Below are positions 36,211 through 47,734 of a stretch of DNA of 64,000 bases, piece after piece (within the stretch, counting starts at the first letter, position 1; the number at the start of each line of letters is the position of its first letter). The notes under the pieces were generated by a model. It had not been told where the DNA came from and made no database searches. It saw nothing but the letters and a program-made list of their open reading frames with translations. A program made the position numbers and the translations under genes. The DNA is from Cyprinodon diabolis (taxonomy: Eukaryota; Chordata; Actinopteri; Cyprinodontiformes; Cyprinodontidae): positions 1 through 64,000 of the forward strand of contig JARPUW010000294.1 of assembly GCA_030533445.1 (NCBI GenBank), written 5' to 3'.

Positions 36211-38517
36211 ATGATTGCCAGAAAAGATCATGGCTGTATCATTAATGGTTTGTCTGTTACAACTCCAGAGGCCAAAATGGCATTATCTCACTGTGAAAAG
36301 AGCGTTTTGTTCTCAACCTTCTGATTTGAAGCTTGGAACCATAAACATCTGCTCAAATCTACTTTATATTGTTAGTTTTCAGCTCTAGATGATTGCCAGA
36401 AAAGATCATGGCTGTATCATTAATGGTTTGTCTGTTACAACTCCAGAGGCCAAAATGGCATTATCTCACTGTGAAATGAGCGTTTTGGCCTCAACTTCTG
36501 TTTTGAAGCTTGGAACCATAAACATCTGCTCAAATCTACTTTATATTGTTAGTTTTCAGCTGTAGATGATTGCCAGAAAAGATCATGGCTGTATCATTAA
36601 TGGTTTGTCTGTTACAACTCCAGAGGCCAAAATGGCATTATCTCTCTGTGAAATGAGCGTTTTGGCCTCAACTTCTGTTTTGAAGCTTGGAACCATAAAC
36701 ATCTGCTCAAATCTACTTTATATTGTTAGTTTTCAGCTCTAGATGATTGCCAGAAAAGATTATGGCTGTATCATTAATGGTTTGTCTGTTACAACTCCAG
36801 AGGCCAAAATGGCATTATCTCACTGTGAAAAGAGCGTTTTGTTCTCAACCTTCTGATTTGAAGCTTGGAACCATAAACATCTGCTCAAATCTACTTTATA
36901 TTGTTAGTTTTCAGCTCTAGATGATTGCCAGAAAAGATCATGGCTGTATCATTAATGGTTTGTCTGTTACAACTCCAGAGGCCAAAATGGCATTATCTCA
37001 CTGTGAAATGAGCGTTTTGGCCTCAACTTCTGTTTTGAAGCTTGGAACCATAAACATCTGCTCAAATCTACTTTATATTGTTAGTTTTCAGCTGTAGATG
37101 ATTGCCAGAAAAGATCATGGCTGTATCATTAATGGTTTGTCTGTTACAACTCCAGAGGCCAAAATGGCATTATCTCTCTGTGAAATGAGCGTTTTGGCCT
37201 CAACTTCTGTTTTGAAGCTTGGAACCATAAACATCTGCTCAAATCTACTTTATATTGTTAGTTTTCAGCTCTAGATGATTGCCAGAAAAGATTATGGCTG
37301 TATCATTAATGGTTTGTCTGTTACAACTCCAGAGGCCAAAATGGCATTATCTCACTGTGAAATGAGCGTTTTGGCCTCAACTTCTGATTTGAAGCTTGGA
37401 AACAAAAACATCTGCTCAAATCTACTTTATATTGTTAGTTTTCAGCTCTAGATGATTGCCAGAAAAGATCATGGCTGTATCATTAATGGTTTGTCTGTTA
37501 CAACTCCAGAGGCCAAAATGGCATTATCTCACTGTGAAAAGAGCGTTTTGGCCTCAACCTTCTGATTTGAAGCTTGGAACCAAAAACATCTGCTCAAATC
37601 TACTTTATATTGTTAGTTTTCAGCTCTAGATGATTGCCAGAAAAGATCATGGCTGTATCATTAATGGTTTGTCTGTTACAACTCCAGAGGCCAAAATGGC
37701 ATTATCTCACTGTGAAAAGAGCGTTTTGGCCTCAACCTTCTGTTTTGAAGCTTGGAACCAAAAACATCTGCTCAAATCTACTTTATATTGTTAGTTTTCA
37801 GCTCTAGATGATTGCCAGAAAAGATCATGGCTGTATCATTAATGGTTTGTCTGTTACAACTCCAGAGGCCAAAATGGCATTATCTCACTGTGAAAAGAGC
37901 GTTTTGGCCTCAACCTTCTGATTTGAAGCTTGGAACCAAAAACATCTGCTCAAATCTACTTTATATTGTTAGTTTTCAGCTCTAGATGATTGCCAGAAAA
38001 GATCATGGCTGTATCATTAATGGTTTGTCTGTTACAACTCCAGAGGCCAAAATGGCATTATCTCACTGTGAAAAGAGCGTTTTGGCCTCAACCTTCTGAT
38101 TTGAAGCTTGGAACCAAAAACATCTGCTCAAATCTACTTTATATTGTTAGTTTTCAGCTCTAGATGATTGCCAGAAAAGATCATGGCTGTATCATTAATG
38201 GTTTGTCTGTTACAACTCCAGAGGCCAAAATGGCATTATCTCACTGTGAAATGAGCGTTTTGGCCTCAACTTCTGATTTGAAGCTTGGAAGCAAAAACAT
38301 CTGCTCAAATCTACTTTATATTGTTAGTTTTCAGCTCTAGATGATTGCCAGAAAAGATCATGGCTGTATCATTAATGGTTTGTCTGCTGCAACCCCAGAG
38401 GCCAAAATGGCATTATCTCACTGTGAAATGAGCGTTTTGGCCTCAACTTCTGATTTGAAGCTTGGAAGCAAAAACATCTGCTCAAATCTACTTTATATTG
38501 TTAGTTTTCAGCTCTAG
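36211..38517 (+). repeat. Expanded 9-mer family HOR, 13 monomers (2307 bp)
   Basis: The 9-mer seen at 4110-7303, enlarged. A first trio (GTTTTGTTCTC, CTGTAG-ending, TCTCTCTG units: 36211, 36389, 36566) is followed by a hybrid GTTTTGTTCTC unit at 36743, the same two partners again, the GGAAACAA unit (37275), and four GAAAAG 178-mers where the next copy has three. The extra 178-mer is 37808-37985 or 37986-38163, which look identical. Confidence 0.88.
36743..36920 (+). repeat. Hybrid monomer, GATTATGG front and GTTTTGTTCTC back
   Basis: The front carries GATTATGG, which everywhere else in this family heads the GAAATGAGC/GGAAACAA unit (4996, 6593, 37275). The back carries GAAAAGAGC, GTTTTGTTCTC and the extra C, which belong to another unit (4464, 6061). 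The switch lies between offsets about 19 and 87. This is the expected product of crossing over between two different monomers kept in register, and it added three monomers to the 9-mer. An equivalent hybrid is at 39050-39227. Confidence 0.9.
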
Positions 38518-40646
38518 ATGATTGCCAGAAAAGATCATGGCTGTATCATTAATGGTTTGTCTGTTACAACTCCAGAGGCCAAAATGGCATTATCTCACTG
38601 TGAAAAGAGCGTTTTGTTCTCAACCTTCTGATTTGAAGCTTGGAACCATAAACATCTGCTCAAATCTACTTTATATTGTTAGTTTTCAGCTCTAGATGAT
38701 TGCCAGAAAAGATCATGGCTGTATCATTAATGGTTTGTCTGTTACAACTCCAGAGGCCAAAATGGCATTATCTCACTGTGAAATGAGCGTTTTGGCCTCA
38801 ACTTCTGTTTTGAAGCTTGGAACCATAAACATCTGCTCAAATCTACTTTATATTGTTAGTTTTCAGCTGTAGATGATTGCCAGAAAAGATCATGGCTGTA
38901 TCATTAATGGTTTGTCTGTTACAACTCCAGAGGCCAAAATGGCATTATCTCTCTGTGAAATGAGCGTTTTGGCCTCAACTTCTGTTTTGAAGCTTGGAAC
39001 CATAAACATCTGCTCAAATCTACTTTATATTGTTAGTTTTCAGCTCTAGATGATTGCCAGAAAAGATTATGGCTGTATCATTAATGGTTTGTCTGTTACA
39101 ACTCCAGAGGCCAAAATGGCATTATCTCACTGTGAAAAGAGCGTTTTGTTCTCAACCTTCTGATTTGAAGCTTGGAACCATAAACATCTGCTCAAATCTA
39201 CTTTATATTGTTAGTTTTCAGCTCTAGATGATTGCCAGAAAAGATCATGGCTGTATCATTAATGGTTTGTCTGTTACAACTCCAGAGGCCAAAATGGCAT
39301 TATCTCACTGTGAAATGAGCGTTTTGGCCTCAACTTCTGTTTTGAAGCTTGGAACCATAAACATCTGCTCAAATCTACTTTATATTGTTAGTTTTCAGCT
39401 GTAGATGATTGCCAGAAAAGATCATGGCTGTATCATTAATGGTTTGTCTGTTACAACTCCAGAGGCCAAAATGGCATTATCTCTCTGTGAAATGAGCGTT
39501 TTGGCCTCAACTTCTGTTTTGAAGCTTGGAACCATAAACATCTGCTCAAATCTACTTTATATTGTTAGTTTTCAGCTCTAGATGATTGCCAGAAAAGATT
39601 ATGGCTGTATCATTAATGGTTTGTCTGTTACAACTCCAGAGGCCAAAATGGCATTATCTCACTGTGAAATGAGCGTTTTGGCCTCAACTTCTGATTTGAA
39701 GCTTGGAAACAAAAACATCTGCTCAAATCTACTTTATATTGTTAGTTTTCAGCTCTAGATGATTGCCAGAAAAGATCATGGCTGTATCATTAATGGTTTG
39801 TCTGTTACAACTCCAGAGGCCAAAATGGCATTATCTCACTGTGAAAAGAGCGTTTTGGCCTCAACCTTCTGATTTGAAGCTTGGAACCAAAAACATCTGC
39901 TCAAATCTACTTTATATTGTTAGTTTTCAGCTCTAGATGATTGCCAGAAAAGATCATGGCTGTATCATTAATGGTTTGTCTGTTACAACTCCAGAGGCCA
40001 AAATGGCATTATCTCACTGTGAAAAGAGCGTTTTGGCCTCAACCTTCTGTTTTGAAGCTTGGAACCAAAAACATCTGCTCAAATCTACTTTATATTGTTA
40101 GTTTTCAGCTCTAGATGATTGCCAGAAAAGATCATGGCTGTATCATTAATGGTTTGTCTGTTACAACTCCAGAGGCCAAAATGGCATTATCTCACTGTGA
40201 AAAGAGCGTTTTGGCCTCAACCTTCTGATTTGAAGCTTGGAACCAAAAACATCTGCTCAAATCTACTTTATATTGTTAGTTTTCAGCTCTAGATGATTGC
40301 CAGAAAAGATCATGGCTGTATCATTAATGGTTTGTCTGTTACAACTCCAGAGGCCAAAATGGCATTATCTCACTGTGAAATGAGCGTTTTGGCCTCAACT
40401 TCTGATTTGAAGCTTGGAAGCAAAAACATCTGCTCAAATCTACTTTATATTGTTAGTTTTCAGCTCTAGATGATTGCCAGAAAAGATCATGGCTGTATCA
40501 TTAATGGTTTGTCTGCTGCAACCCCAGAGGCCAAAATGGCATTATCTCACTGTGAAATGAGCGTTTTGGCCTCAACTTCTGATTTGAAGCTTGGAAGCAA
40601 AAACATCTGCTCAAATCTACTTTATATTGTTAGTTTTCAGCTCTAG
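38518..40646 (+). repeat. Expanded 9-mer family HOR, 12 monomers (2129 bp)
   Basis: Second copy of the expanded unit: GTTTTGTTCTC (38518), CTGTAG (38696 unit), TCTCTCTG (38873), hybrid (39050), CTGTAG, TCTCTCTG, GGAAACAA (39582), three 178-mers, GGAAGC (40293) and CTGCAACCCC (40470). It has one fewer 178-mer than the previous copy. Because the hybrid is in both, it formed before this block was duplicated. Confidence 0.88.
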
Positions 40647-42420
40647 ATGATTGCCAGAAAAGATCATGGCTGTATCATTAATGGTTTGTCTGTTACAACT
40701 CCAGAGGCCAAAATGGCATCATCTCACTGTGAAAAGAGCGTTTTGTTCTCAACCTTCTGATTTGAAGCTTGGAACCATAAACATCTGCTCAAATCTACTT
40801 TATATTGTTAGTTTTCAGCTCTAGATGATTGCCAGAAAAGATCATGGCTGTATCATTAATGGTTTGTCTGTTATAACTCCAGAGGCCAAAATGGCATTAT
40901 CTCACTGTGAAATGAGCGTTTTGGCCTCAACTTCTGTTTTGAAGCTTGGAACCATAAACATCTGCTCAAATCTACTTTATATTGTTAGTTTTCAGCTCTA
41001 GATGATTGCCAGAAAAGATCATGGCTGTATCATTAATGGTTTGTCTGTTACAACTCCAGAGGCCAAAATGGCATTATCTCTCTGTGAAATGAGCGTTTTG
41101 GCCTCAACTTCTGTTTTGAAGCTTGGAACCATAAACATCTGCTCAAATCTACTTTATATTGTTAGTTTTCAGCTCTAGATGATTGCCAGAAAAGATTATG
41201 GCTGTATCATTAATGGTTTGTCTGTTACAACTCCAGAGGCCAAAATGGCATTATCTCACTGTGAAATGAGCGTTTTGGCCTCAACTTCTGATTTGAAGCT
41301 TGGAAACAAAAACATCTGCTCAAATCTACTTTATATTGTTAGTTTTCAGCTCTAGATGATTGCCAGAAAAGATCATGGCTGTATCATTAATGGTTTGTCT
41401 GTTACAACTCCAGAGGCCAAAATGGCATTATCTCACTGTGAAATGAGCGTTTTGGCCTCAACTTCTGATTTGAAGCTTGGAAGCAAAAACATCTGCTCAA
41501 ATCTACTTTATATTGTTAGTTTTCAGCTCTAGATGATTGCCAGAAAAGATCATGGCTGTATCATTAATGGTTTGTCTGCTGCAACCCCAGAGGCCAAAAT
41601 GGCATTATCTCACTGTGAAATGAGCGTTTTGGCCTCAACTTCTGATTTGAAGCTTGGAAGCAAAAACATCTGCTCATATCTACTTTATATTGTTAGTTTT
41701 CAGCTCTAGATGATTGCCAGAAAAGATCATGGCTGTATCATTAATGGTTTGTCTGTTACAACTCCAGAGGCCAAAATGGCATTATCTCACTGTGAAAAGA
41801 GCGTTTTGGCCTCAACCTTCTGATTTGAAGCTTGGAACCATAAACATCTGCTCAAATCTACTTTATATTGTTAGTTTTCAGCTCTAGATGATTGCCAGAA
41901 AAGATCATGGCTGTATCATTAATGGTTTGTCTGTTACAACTCCAGAGGCCAAAATGGCATTATCTCACTGTGAAATGAGCGTTTTGGCCTCAACTTCTGT
42001 TTTGAAGCTTGGAACCATAAACATCTGCTCAAATCTACTTTATATTGTTAGTTTTCAGCTCTAGATGATTGCCAGAAAAGATCATGGCTGTATCATTAAT
42101 GGTTTGTCTGTTACAACTCCAGAGGCCAAAATGGCATTATCTCACTGTGAAAAGAGCGTTTTGGCCTCAACCTTCTGTTTTGAAGCTTGGAACCAAAAAC
42201 ATCTGCTCAAATCTACTTTATATTGTTAGTTTTCAGCTCTAGATGATTGCCAGAAAAGATCATGGCTGTATCATTAATGGTTTGTCTGTTACAACTCCAG
42301 AGGCCAAAATGGCATTATCTCACTGTGAAAAGAGCGTTTTGGCCTCAACCTTCTGATTTGAAGCTTGGAACCAAAAACATCTGCTCAAATCTACTTTATA
42401 TTGTTAGTTTACAGCTCTAG
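40647..42420 (+). repeat. Diverged end of the 9-mer family and connector
   Basis: Begins with another GTTTTGTTCTC unit that carries private changes: GGCATCATCTC near 40720, GTTATAACTCC near 40874 in the next unit, and CTCTAG in place of CTGTAG at the end of that unit. After the GGAAACAA unit (41179) the three 178-mers are missing, and a GGAAGC and a CTGCAACCCC/CATATC unit follow. From 41888 it copies the connector at 7481. Confidence 0.82.
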
Positions 42421-43482
42421 ATGATTGCCAGAAAAGATCATGGCTGTATCATTAATGGTTTGTCTGTTGCAACCCCAGAGGCCAAAATGGCATTATCTCA
42501 CTGTGAAATAAGCGTTTTGGCCTCAACTTCTGATTTGAAGCTTGGAAGCAAAAACATCTGCTCAAATCTACTTTATATTGTTAGTTTTCAGCTCTGGATG
42601 ATTGCCAGAAAAGATCATGGCTGTATCATTAATGGTTTGTCTGTTACAACTCCAGAGGCCAAAATGGCATTATCTCACTGTGAAATGAGCGTTTTGGCCT
42701 CAACTTCTGTTTTGAAGCTTGGAACCATAAACATCTGCTCAAATCTACTTTATATTGTTAGTTTTCAGCTCTAGATGATTGCCAGAAAAGATCATGGCTG
42801 TATCATTAATGGTTTGTCTGTTACAACTCCAGAGGCCAAAATGGCATTATCTCTCTGTGAAAAGAGCGTTTTGGCCTCAACTTCTGTTTTGAAGCTTGGA
42901 ACCAAAAACATCTGCTCAAATCTACTTTATATTGATAGTTTTCAGCTCTAGATGATTGCCAGAAAAGATTATGGCTGTATCATTAATGGTTTGTCTGTTA
43001 CAACTCCAGAGGCCAAAATGGCATTATCTCACTGTGAAATGAGCGTTTTGGCCTCAACTTCTGATTTGAAGCTTGGAAGCAAAAACATCTGCTCAAATCT
43101 ACTTTATATTGTTAGTTTTCAGCTCTAGATGATTGCCAGAAAAGATCATGGCTGTATCATTAATGGTTTGTCTGTTACAACTCCAGAGGCCAAAATGGCA
43201 TTATCTCACTGTGAAATGAGCGTTTTGGCCTCAACTTCTGATTTGAAGCTTGAAACCATAAACATCTGCTCATATCTACTTTATATTGTTAGTTTTCAGC
43301 TCTAGATGATTGCCAGAAAAGATCATGGCTGTATCATTAATGGTTTGTCTGTTACAACTCCAGAGGCCAAAATGGCATTATCTCACTGTGAAATGAGCGT
43401 TTTGGCCTCAACTTCTGATTTGAAGCTTGGAACCATAAACATCTGCTCATATCTACTTTATATTGTTAGTTTTCAGCTCTAG
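42421..43482 (+). repeat. Last left-domain cassette (6 monomers)
   Basis: ATAAGC/CTCTGG, CTGTTTTG, TCTCTCTG/TTGATAG, GATTATGG, GCTTGAAACC and CATATC units, matching 34439-35500 at offset 7982. All six are 177 bp (1062 bp in total). The next unit is the first with CATATCGAC, a type not seen anywhere to the left, so this cassette marks the edge of the left repertoire. Confidence 0.85.
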
Positions 43483-45431
43483 ATGATTGCCAGAAAAGAT
43501 CATGGCTGTATCATTAATGGTTTGTCTGTTACAACTCCAGAGGCCAAAATGGCATTATCTCACTGTGAAATGAGCGTTTTGGCCTCAACTTCTGTTTTGA
43601 AGCTTGGAACCATAAACATCTGCTCATATCGACTTTATATTGTTAGTTTTCAGCTCTAGATGATTGCCAGAAAAGATCATGGCTGTATCATTAATGGTTT
43701 GTCTGTTACAACTCCAGAGGCCAAAATGGCATTATCTCACTGTGAAAAGAGCGTTTTGGCCTCAACTTCTGATTTGAAGCTTGGAACCATAAACATCTGC
43801 TCATATCTACTTTATATTGTTAGTTTTCAGCTCTAGATGATTGCCAGAAAAGATCATGGCTGTATCATTAATGGTTTGTCTGTTACAACTCCAGAGGCCA
43901 AAATGGCATTATCTCACTGTGAAATGAGCGTTTTGGCCTCAACTTCTGATTTGAAGCTTGGAACCAAAAACATCTGCTCAAATCTACTTTATATTGTTAG
44001 TTTTCAGCTCTAGATGATTGCCAGAAAAGATCATGGCTGTATCATTAATGGTTTGTCTGTTACAACTCCAGAGGCCAAAATGGCATTATCTCACTGTGAA
44101 AAGAGCGTTTTGGCCTCAACCTTCTGTTTTGAAGCTTGGAACCAAAAACATCTGCTCATATCTACTTTATATTGTTAGTTTTCAGCTCTAGATGATTGCC
44201 AGAAAAGGTCATGGCTGTATCATTAATGGTTTGTCTGTTACAACTCCAGAGGCCAAAATGGCATTATCTCACTGTGAAATGAGCGTTTTGGCCTCAACTT
44301 CTGTTTTGAAGCTTGGAACCATAAACATCTGCTCATATCTACTTTATATTTTTAGTTTTCAGCTCTAGATGATTGCCAGAAAAGATCATGGCTGTATCAT
44401 TAATGGTTTGTCTGTTACAACTCCAGAGGCCAAAATGGCATTATCTCACTGTGAAATGAGCGTTTTGGCCTCAACTTCTGATTTGAAGCTTGGAACAAAA
44501 AACATCTGCTCAAATCTACTTTATATTGTTAGTTTTCAGCTCTAGATGATTGCCAGAAAAGATCATGGCTGTATCATTAATGGTTTGTCTGTTACAACTC
44601 CAGAGGCCAAAATGGCATTATCTCACTGTGAAAAGAGCGTTTTGGCCTCAACCTTCTGTTTTGAAGCTTGGAACCAAAAACATCTGCTCAAATCTACTTT
44701 ATATTGTTAGTTTTCAACTCTAGATGATTGCCAGAAAAGATCATGGCTGTATCATTAATGGTTTGTCTGTTACAACTCCAGAGGCCAAAATGGCATTATC
44801 TCACTGTGAAATGAGCGTTTTGGCCTCAACTTCTGTTTTGAAGCTTGGAACCATAAACATCTGCTCATATCTACTTTATAATGTTAGTTTTCAGCTCTAG
44901 ATGATTGCCAGAAAAGATCATGGCTGTGTCATTAATGGTTTGTCTGTTACAACTCCAGAGGCCAAAATGGCATTATCTCACTGTGAAATGAGCGTTTTGG
45001 CCTCAACTTCTGTTTTGAAGCTTGGAACCATAAACATCTGCTCATATCTACTTTATATTGTTAGTTTTCAGCTCTAGATGATTGCCAGAAAAGATCATGG
45101 CTGTATCATTAATGGTTTGTCTGTTACAACTCCAGAGGCCAAAATGGCATTATCTCACTGTGAAATGAGCGTTTTGGCCTCAACTTCTGATTTGAAGCTT
45201 GGAACAAAAAACATCTGCTCAAATCTACTTTATATTGTTAGTTTTCAGCTCCAGATGATTGCCAGAAAAGATCATGGCTGTATCATTAATGGTTTGTCTG
45301 TTACAACTCCAGAGGCCAAAATGGCATTATCTCACTGTGAAATGAGCGTTTTGGCCTCAACTTCTGTTTTGAAGCTTGGAACCATAAACATCTGCTCATA
45401 TCTACTTTATATTGTTAGTTTTCAGCTCTAG
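42775..45431 (+). repeat. 15-mer HOR (2657 bp)
   Basis: Four left-type units (TTGATAG, GATTATGG, GCTTGAAACC, CATATC) followed by eleven new types: CATATCGAC (43483), GAAAAG with CAACTTCTG (43660), GGAACCAA (43837), a 178-mer with CATATC (44014), AAAAGGTCATGG with ATTTTTAG tail (44192), GGAACAAA (44369), TTTTCAACTC tail (44546), TATAATG tail (44724), GTGTCATTAAT (44901), CTCCAG junction (45078) and a CATATC unit (45255). Confidence 0.87.
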
Positions 45432-47734
45432 ATGATTGCCAGAAAAGATCATGGCTGTATCATTAATGGTTTGTCTGTTACAACTCCAGAGGCCAAAATG
45501 GCATTATCTCTCTGTGAAAAGAGCGTTTTGGCCTCAACTTCTGTTTTGAAGCTTGGAACCAAAAACATCTGCTCAAATCTACTTTATATTGATAGTTTTC
45601 AGCTCTAGATGATTGCCAGAAAAGATTATGGCTGTATCATTAATGGTTTGTCTGTTACAACTCCAGAGGCCAAAATGGCATTATCTCACTGTGAAATGAG
45701 CGTTTTGGCCTCAACTTCTGATTTGAAGCTTGGAAGCAAAAACATCTGCTCAAATCTACTTTATATTGTTAGTTTTCAGCTCTAGATGATTGCCAGAAAA
45801 GATCATGGCTGTATCATTAATGGTTTGTCTGTTACAACTCCAGAGGCCAAAATGGCATTATCTCACTGTGAAATGAGCGTTTTGGCCTCAACTTCTGATT
45901 TGAAGCTTGAAACCATAAACATCTGCTCATATCTACTTTATATTGTTAGTTTTCAGCTCTAGATGATTGCCAGAAAAGATCATGGCTGTATCATTAATGG
46001 TTTGTCTGTTACAACTCCAGAGGCCAAAATGGCATTATCTCACTGTGAAATGAGCGTTTTGGCCTCAACTTCTGATTTGAAGCTTGGAACCATAAACATC
46101 TGCTCATATCTACTTTATATTGTTAGTTTTCAGCTCTAGATGATTGCCAGAAAAGATCATGGCTGTATCATTAATGGTTTGTCTGTTACAACTCCAGAGG
46201 CCAAAATGGCATTATCTCACTGTGAAATGAGCGTTTTGGCCTCAACTTCTGTTTTGAAGCTTGGAACCATAAACATCTGCTCATATCGACTTTATATTGT
46301 TAGTTTTCAGCTCTAGATGATTGCCAGAAAAGATCATGGCTGTATCATTAATGGTTTGTCTGTTACAACTCCAGAGGCCAAAATGGCATTATCTCACTGT
46401 GAAAAGAGCGTTTTGGCCTCAACCTTCTGTTTTGAAGCTTGGAACCAAAAACATCTGCTCATATCTACTTTATATTGTTAGTTTTCAGCTCTAGATGATT
46501 GCCAGAAAAGGTCATGGCTGTATCATTAATGGTTTGTCTGTTACAACTCCAGAGGCCAAAATGGCATTATCTCACTGTGAAATGAGCGTTTTGGCCTCAA
46601 CTTCTGTTTTGAAGCTTGGAACCATAAACATCTGCTCATATCTACTTTATATTTTTAGTTTTCAGCTCTAGATGATTGCCAGAAAAGATCATGGCTGTAT
46701 CATTAATGGTTTGTCTGTTACAACTCCAGAGGCCAAAATGGCATTATCTCACTGTGAAATGAGCGTTTTGGCCTCAACTTCTGATTTGAAGCTTGGAACA
46801 AAAAACATCTGCTCAAATCTACTTTATATTGTTAGTTTTCAGCTCTAGATGATTGCCAGAAAAGATCATGGCTGTATCATTAATGGTTTGTCTGTTACAA
46901 CTCCAGAGGCCAAAATGGCATTATCTCACTGTGAAAAGAGCGTTTTGGCCTCAACCTTCTGTTTTGAAGCTTGGAACCAAAAACATCTGCTCAAATCTAC
47001 TTTATATTGTTAGTTTTCAACTCTAGATGATTGCCAGAAAAGATCATGGCTGTATCATTAATGGTTTGTCTGTTACAACTCCAGAGGCCAAAATGGCATT
47101 ATCTCACTGTGAAATGAGCGTTTTGGCCTCAACTTCTGTTTTGAAGCTTGGAACCATAAACATCTGCTCATATCTACTTTATAATGTTAGTTTTCAGCTC
47201 TAGATGATTGCCAGAAAAGATCATGGCTGTGTCATTAATGGTTTGTCTGTTACAACTCCAGAGGCCAAAATGGCATTATCTCACTGTGAAATGAGCGTTT
47301 TGGCCTCAACTTCTGTTTTGAAGCTTGGAACCATAAACATCTGCTCATATCTACTTTATATTGTTAGTTTTCAGCTCTAGATGATTGCCAGAAAAGATCA
47401 TGGCTGTATCATTAATGGTTTGTCTGTTACAACTCCAGAGGCCAAAATGGCATTATCTCACTGTGAAATGAGCGTTTTGGCCTCAACTTCTGATTTGAAG
47501 CTTGGAACAAAAAACATCTGCTCAAATCTACTTTATATTGTTAGTTTTCAGCTCCAGATGATTGCCAGAAAAGATCATGGCTGTATCATTAATGGTTTGT
47601 CTGTTACAACTCCAGAGGCCAAAATGGCATTATCTCACTGTGAAATGAGCGTTTTGGCCTCAACTTCTGTTTTGAAGCTTGGAACCATAAACATCTGCTC
47701 ATATCTACTTTATATTGTTAGTTTTCAGCTCTAG
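45432..47734 (+). repeat. 13-monomer derivative of the 15-mer (2303 bp)
   Basis: Repeats 42775-45431 unit by unit but skips from the CATATCGAC unit (46140) to the 178-mer with CATATC (46317). The two units corresponding to 43660 and 43837 are absent. The offset falls from 2657 to 2303 bp, exactly 354 bp or two 177-bp units, so the loss was in register. The later block at 50395 keeps both units, so the longer form also survived. Confidence 0.88.
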
